From a bacterium (GTDB lineage Bacteria > Vulcanimicrobiota > CADAWZ01): DNA of 5,618 bases. The DNA is taken from positions 1 to 5,618 of the forward strand of contig JAKSUM010000095.1 in NCBI GenBank assembly GCA_024409025.1. Direction: 5' to 3'. The first letter of the stretch is position 1. Each line of letters begins with the position of its first letter. Shown here piece after piece: positions 5,283-5,618 of the stretch. The notes under the pieces were generated by a model. That model made no database searches. It was given only the letters and a program-made list of their open reading frames with translations, and was not told the DNA's origin. Made by a program: the position numbers and the translations under genes.

Positions 5283-5618
5283 AGCAGCTCCTCGAAGCCG
5301 GAGTGCATTTTGGTCATCAGACAAGAAGATGGAATCCTAAGATGGCCCGCTACATCTTCACAGAGAGAAACGGAATATATATCATTGATCTCCAGAAGAC
5401 GGTCGGCAAAGTAAAAGACGCTTACAACTTTATTCAGGAAGTCGTAAAGACCGGAAAGTCCATTCTCTTCGTCGGAACTAAGAAGCAGGCTCAGGAAGCC
5501 GTATGCGAAGATGCCAACAGATGCGGAATGTACTTCGTCAACCAGAGATGGCTCGGCGGAATGCTCACAAACTTCAAGACCATTGAGAAGAGAATCGCAA
5601 GACTCAAATCAATCGAGA
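5264..5618 (+). CDS. rpsB: 30S ribosomal protein S2, C-terminus cut by window edge
   Basis: S2 binds late to the head-platform region of the 30S subunit and is needed for recruitment of S1-type functions and for initiation. The 118 visible residues match the universal N-terminus: [20 protein letters not shown] (6-25), then [31 protein letters not shown] and [13 protein letters not shown]. Full-length S2 is about 230-260 residues, so about half is missing. Codon choice (many ATC, CTC, TTC and AAG) is shifted relative to the ecf and permease genes, as expected for a highly expressed gene. Elongation factor Ts (tsf) is the usual next gene but lies outside the window. It is divergent from the permease gene. 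Confidence 0.98.
   Translation, partial: MAIISMKQLLEAGVHFGHQTRRWNPKMARYIFTERNGIYIIDLQKTVGKVKDAYNFIQEVVKTGKSILFVGTKKQAQEAVCEDANRCGMYFVNQRWLGGMLTNFKTIEKRIARLKSIE

Overview
The window looks like chromosomal core sequence from a low-to-medium GC bacterium, most likely an anaerobic member of the Bacillota (Clostridia-like). The reasons are the Firmicute-type start of ribosomal protein S2, purine-rich Shine-Dalgarno sites, a housekeeping TTGACA-N17-GATAAT promoter, and a three-gene energy-coupling factor (ECF) module in the order A1-A2-T. This assignment is an inference from protein resemblance only. No mobile element, CRISPR array, rRNA or tRNA is visible.

Layout: (1) Positions 1-968, minus strand, hold the first 322 codons of an acyl-CoA dehydrogenase that runs off the left edge. 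(2) Positions 969-1204 are an AT-rich divergent intergenic region. (3) Positions 1205-3827, plus strand, hold ecfA1-ecfA2-ecfT, a tight operon with ATGA overlaps at both internal junctions. It encodes the two ATPases and the transmembrane coupling protein of a vitamin or micronutrient ECF importer. No substrate-binding S component is encoded here, so it is probably a shared (group II type) module that serves S components encoded elsewhere. (4) Positions 3820-5022, minus strand, hold a 400-residue anion/ion permease of the SLC13/ArsB/NhaD class. It is convergent with ecfT and overlaps its 3' end by 8 bp. (5) Positions 5023-5263 are a divergent control region with a strong rpsB promoter, a probable permease promoter using the same -35 sequence on the other strand, and a roughly 140-nt rpsB leader. 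The leader contains several possible stem-loops and up to two short upstream ORFs. (6) Positions 5264-5618, plus strand, hold the first 118 codons of rpsB, cut by the right edge.

The proteins are familiar. The parts that deserve attention are the rpsB leader (competing pairings plus a short basic reading frame that runs through the rpsB ribosome-binding site and start), the apparent asymmetry of the ECF ATPase pair (switch histidine replaced by Gln in EcfA1, LSGGE signature in EcfA2, both falling in the same composite ATP site), and the overlapping gene ends. I see no clear evidence of a wholly new system.
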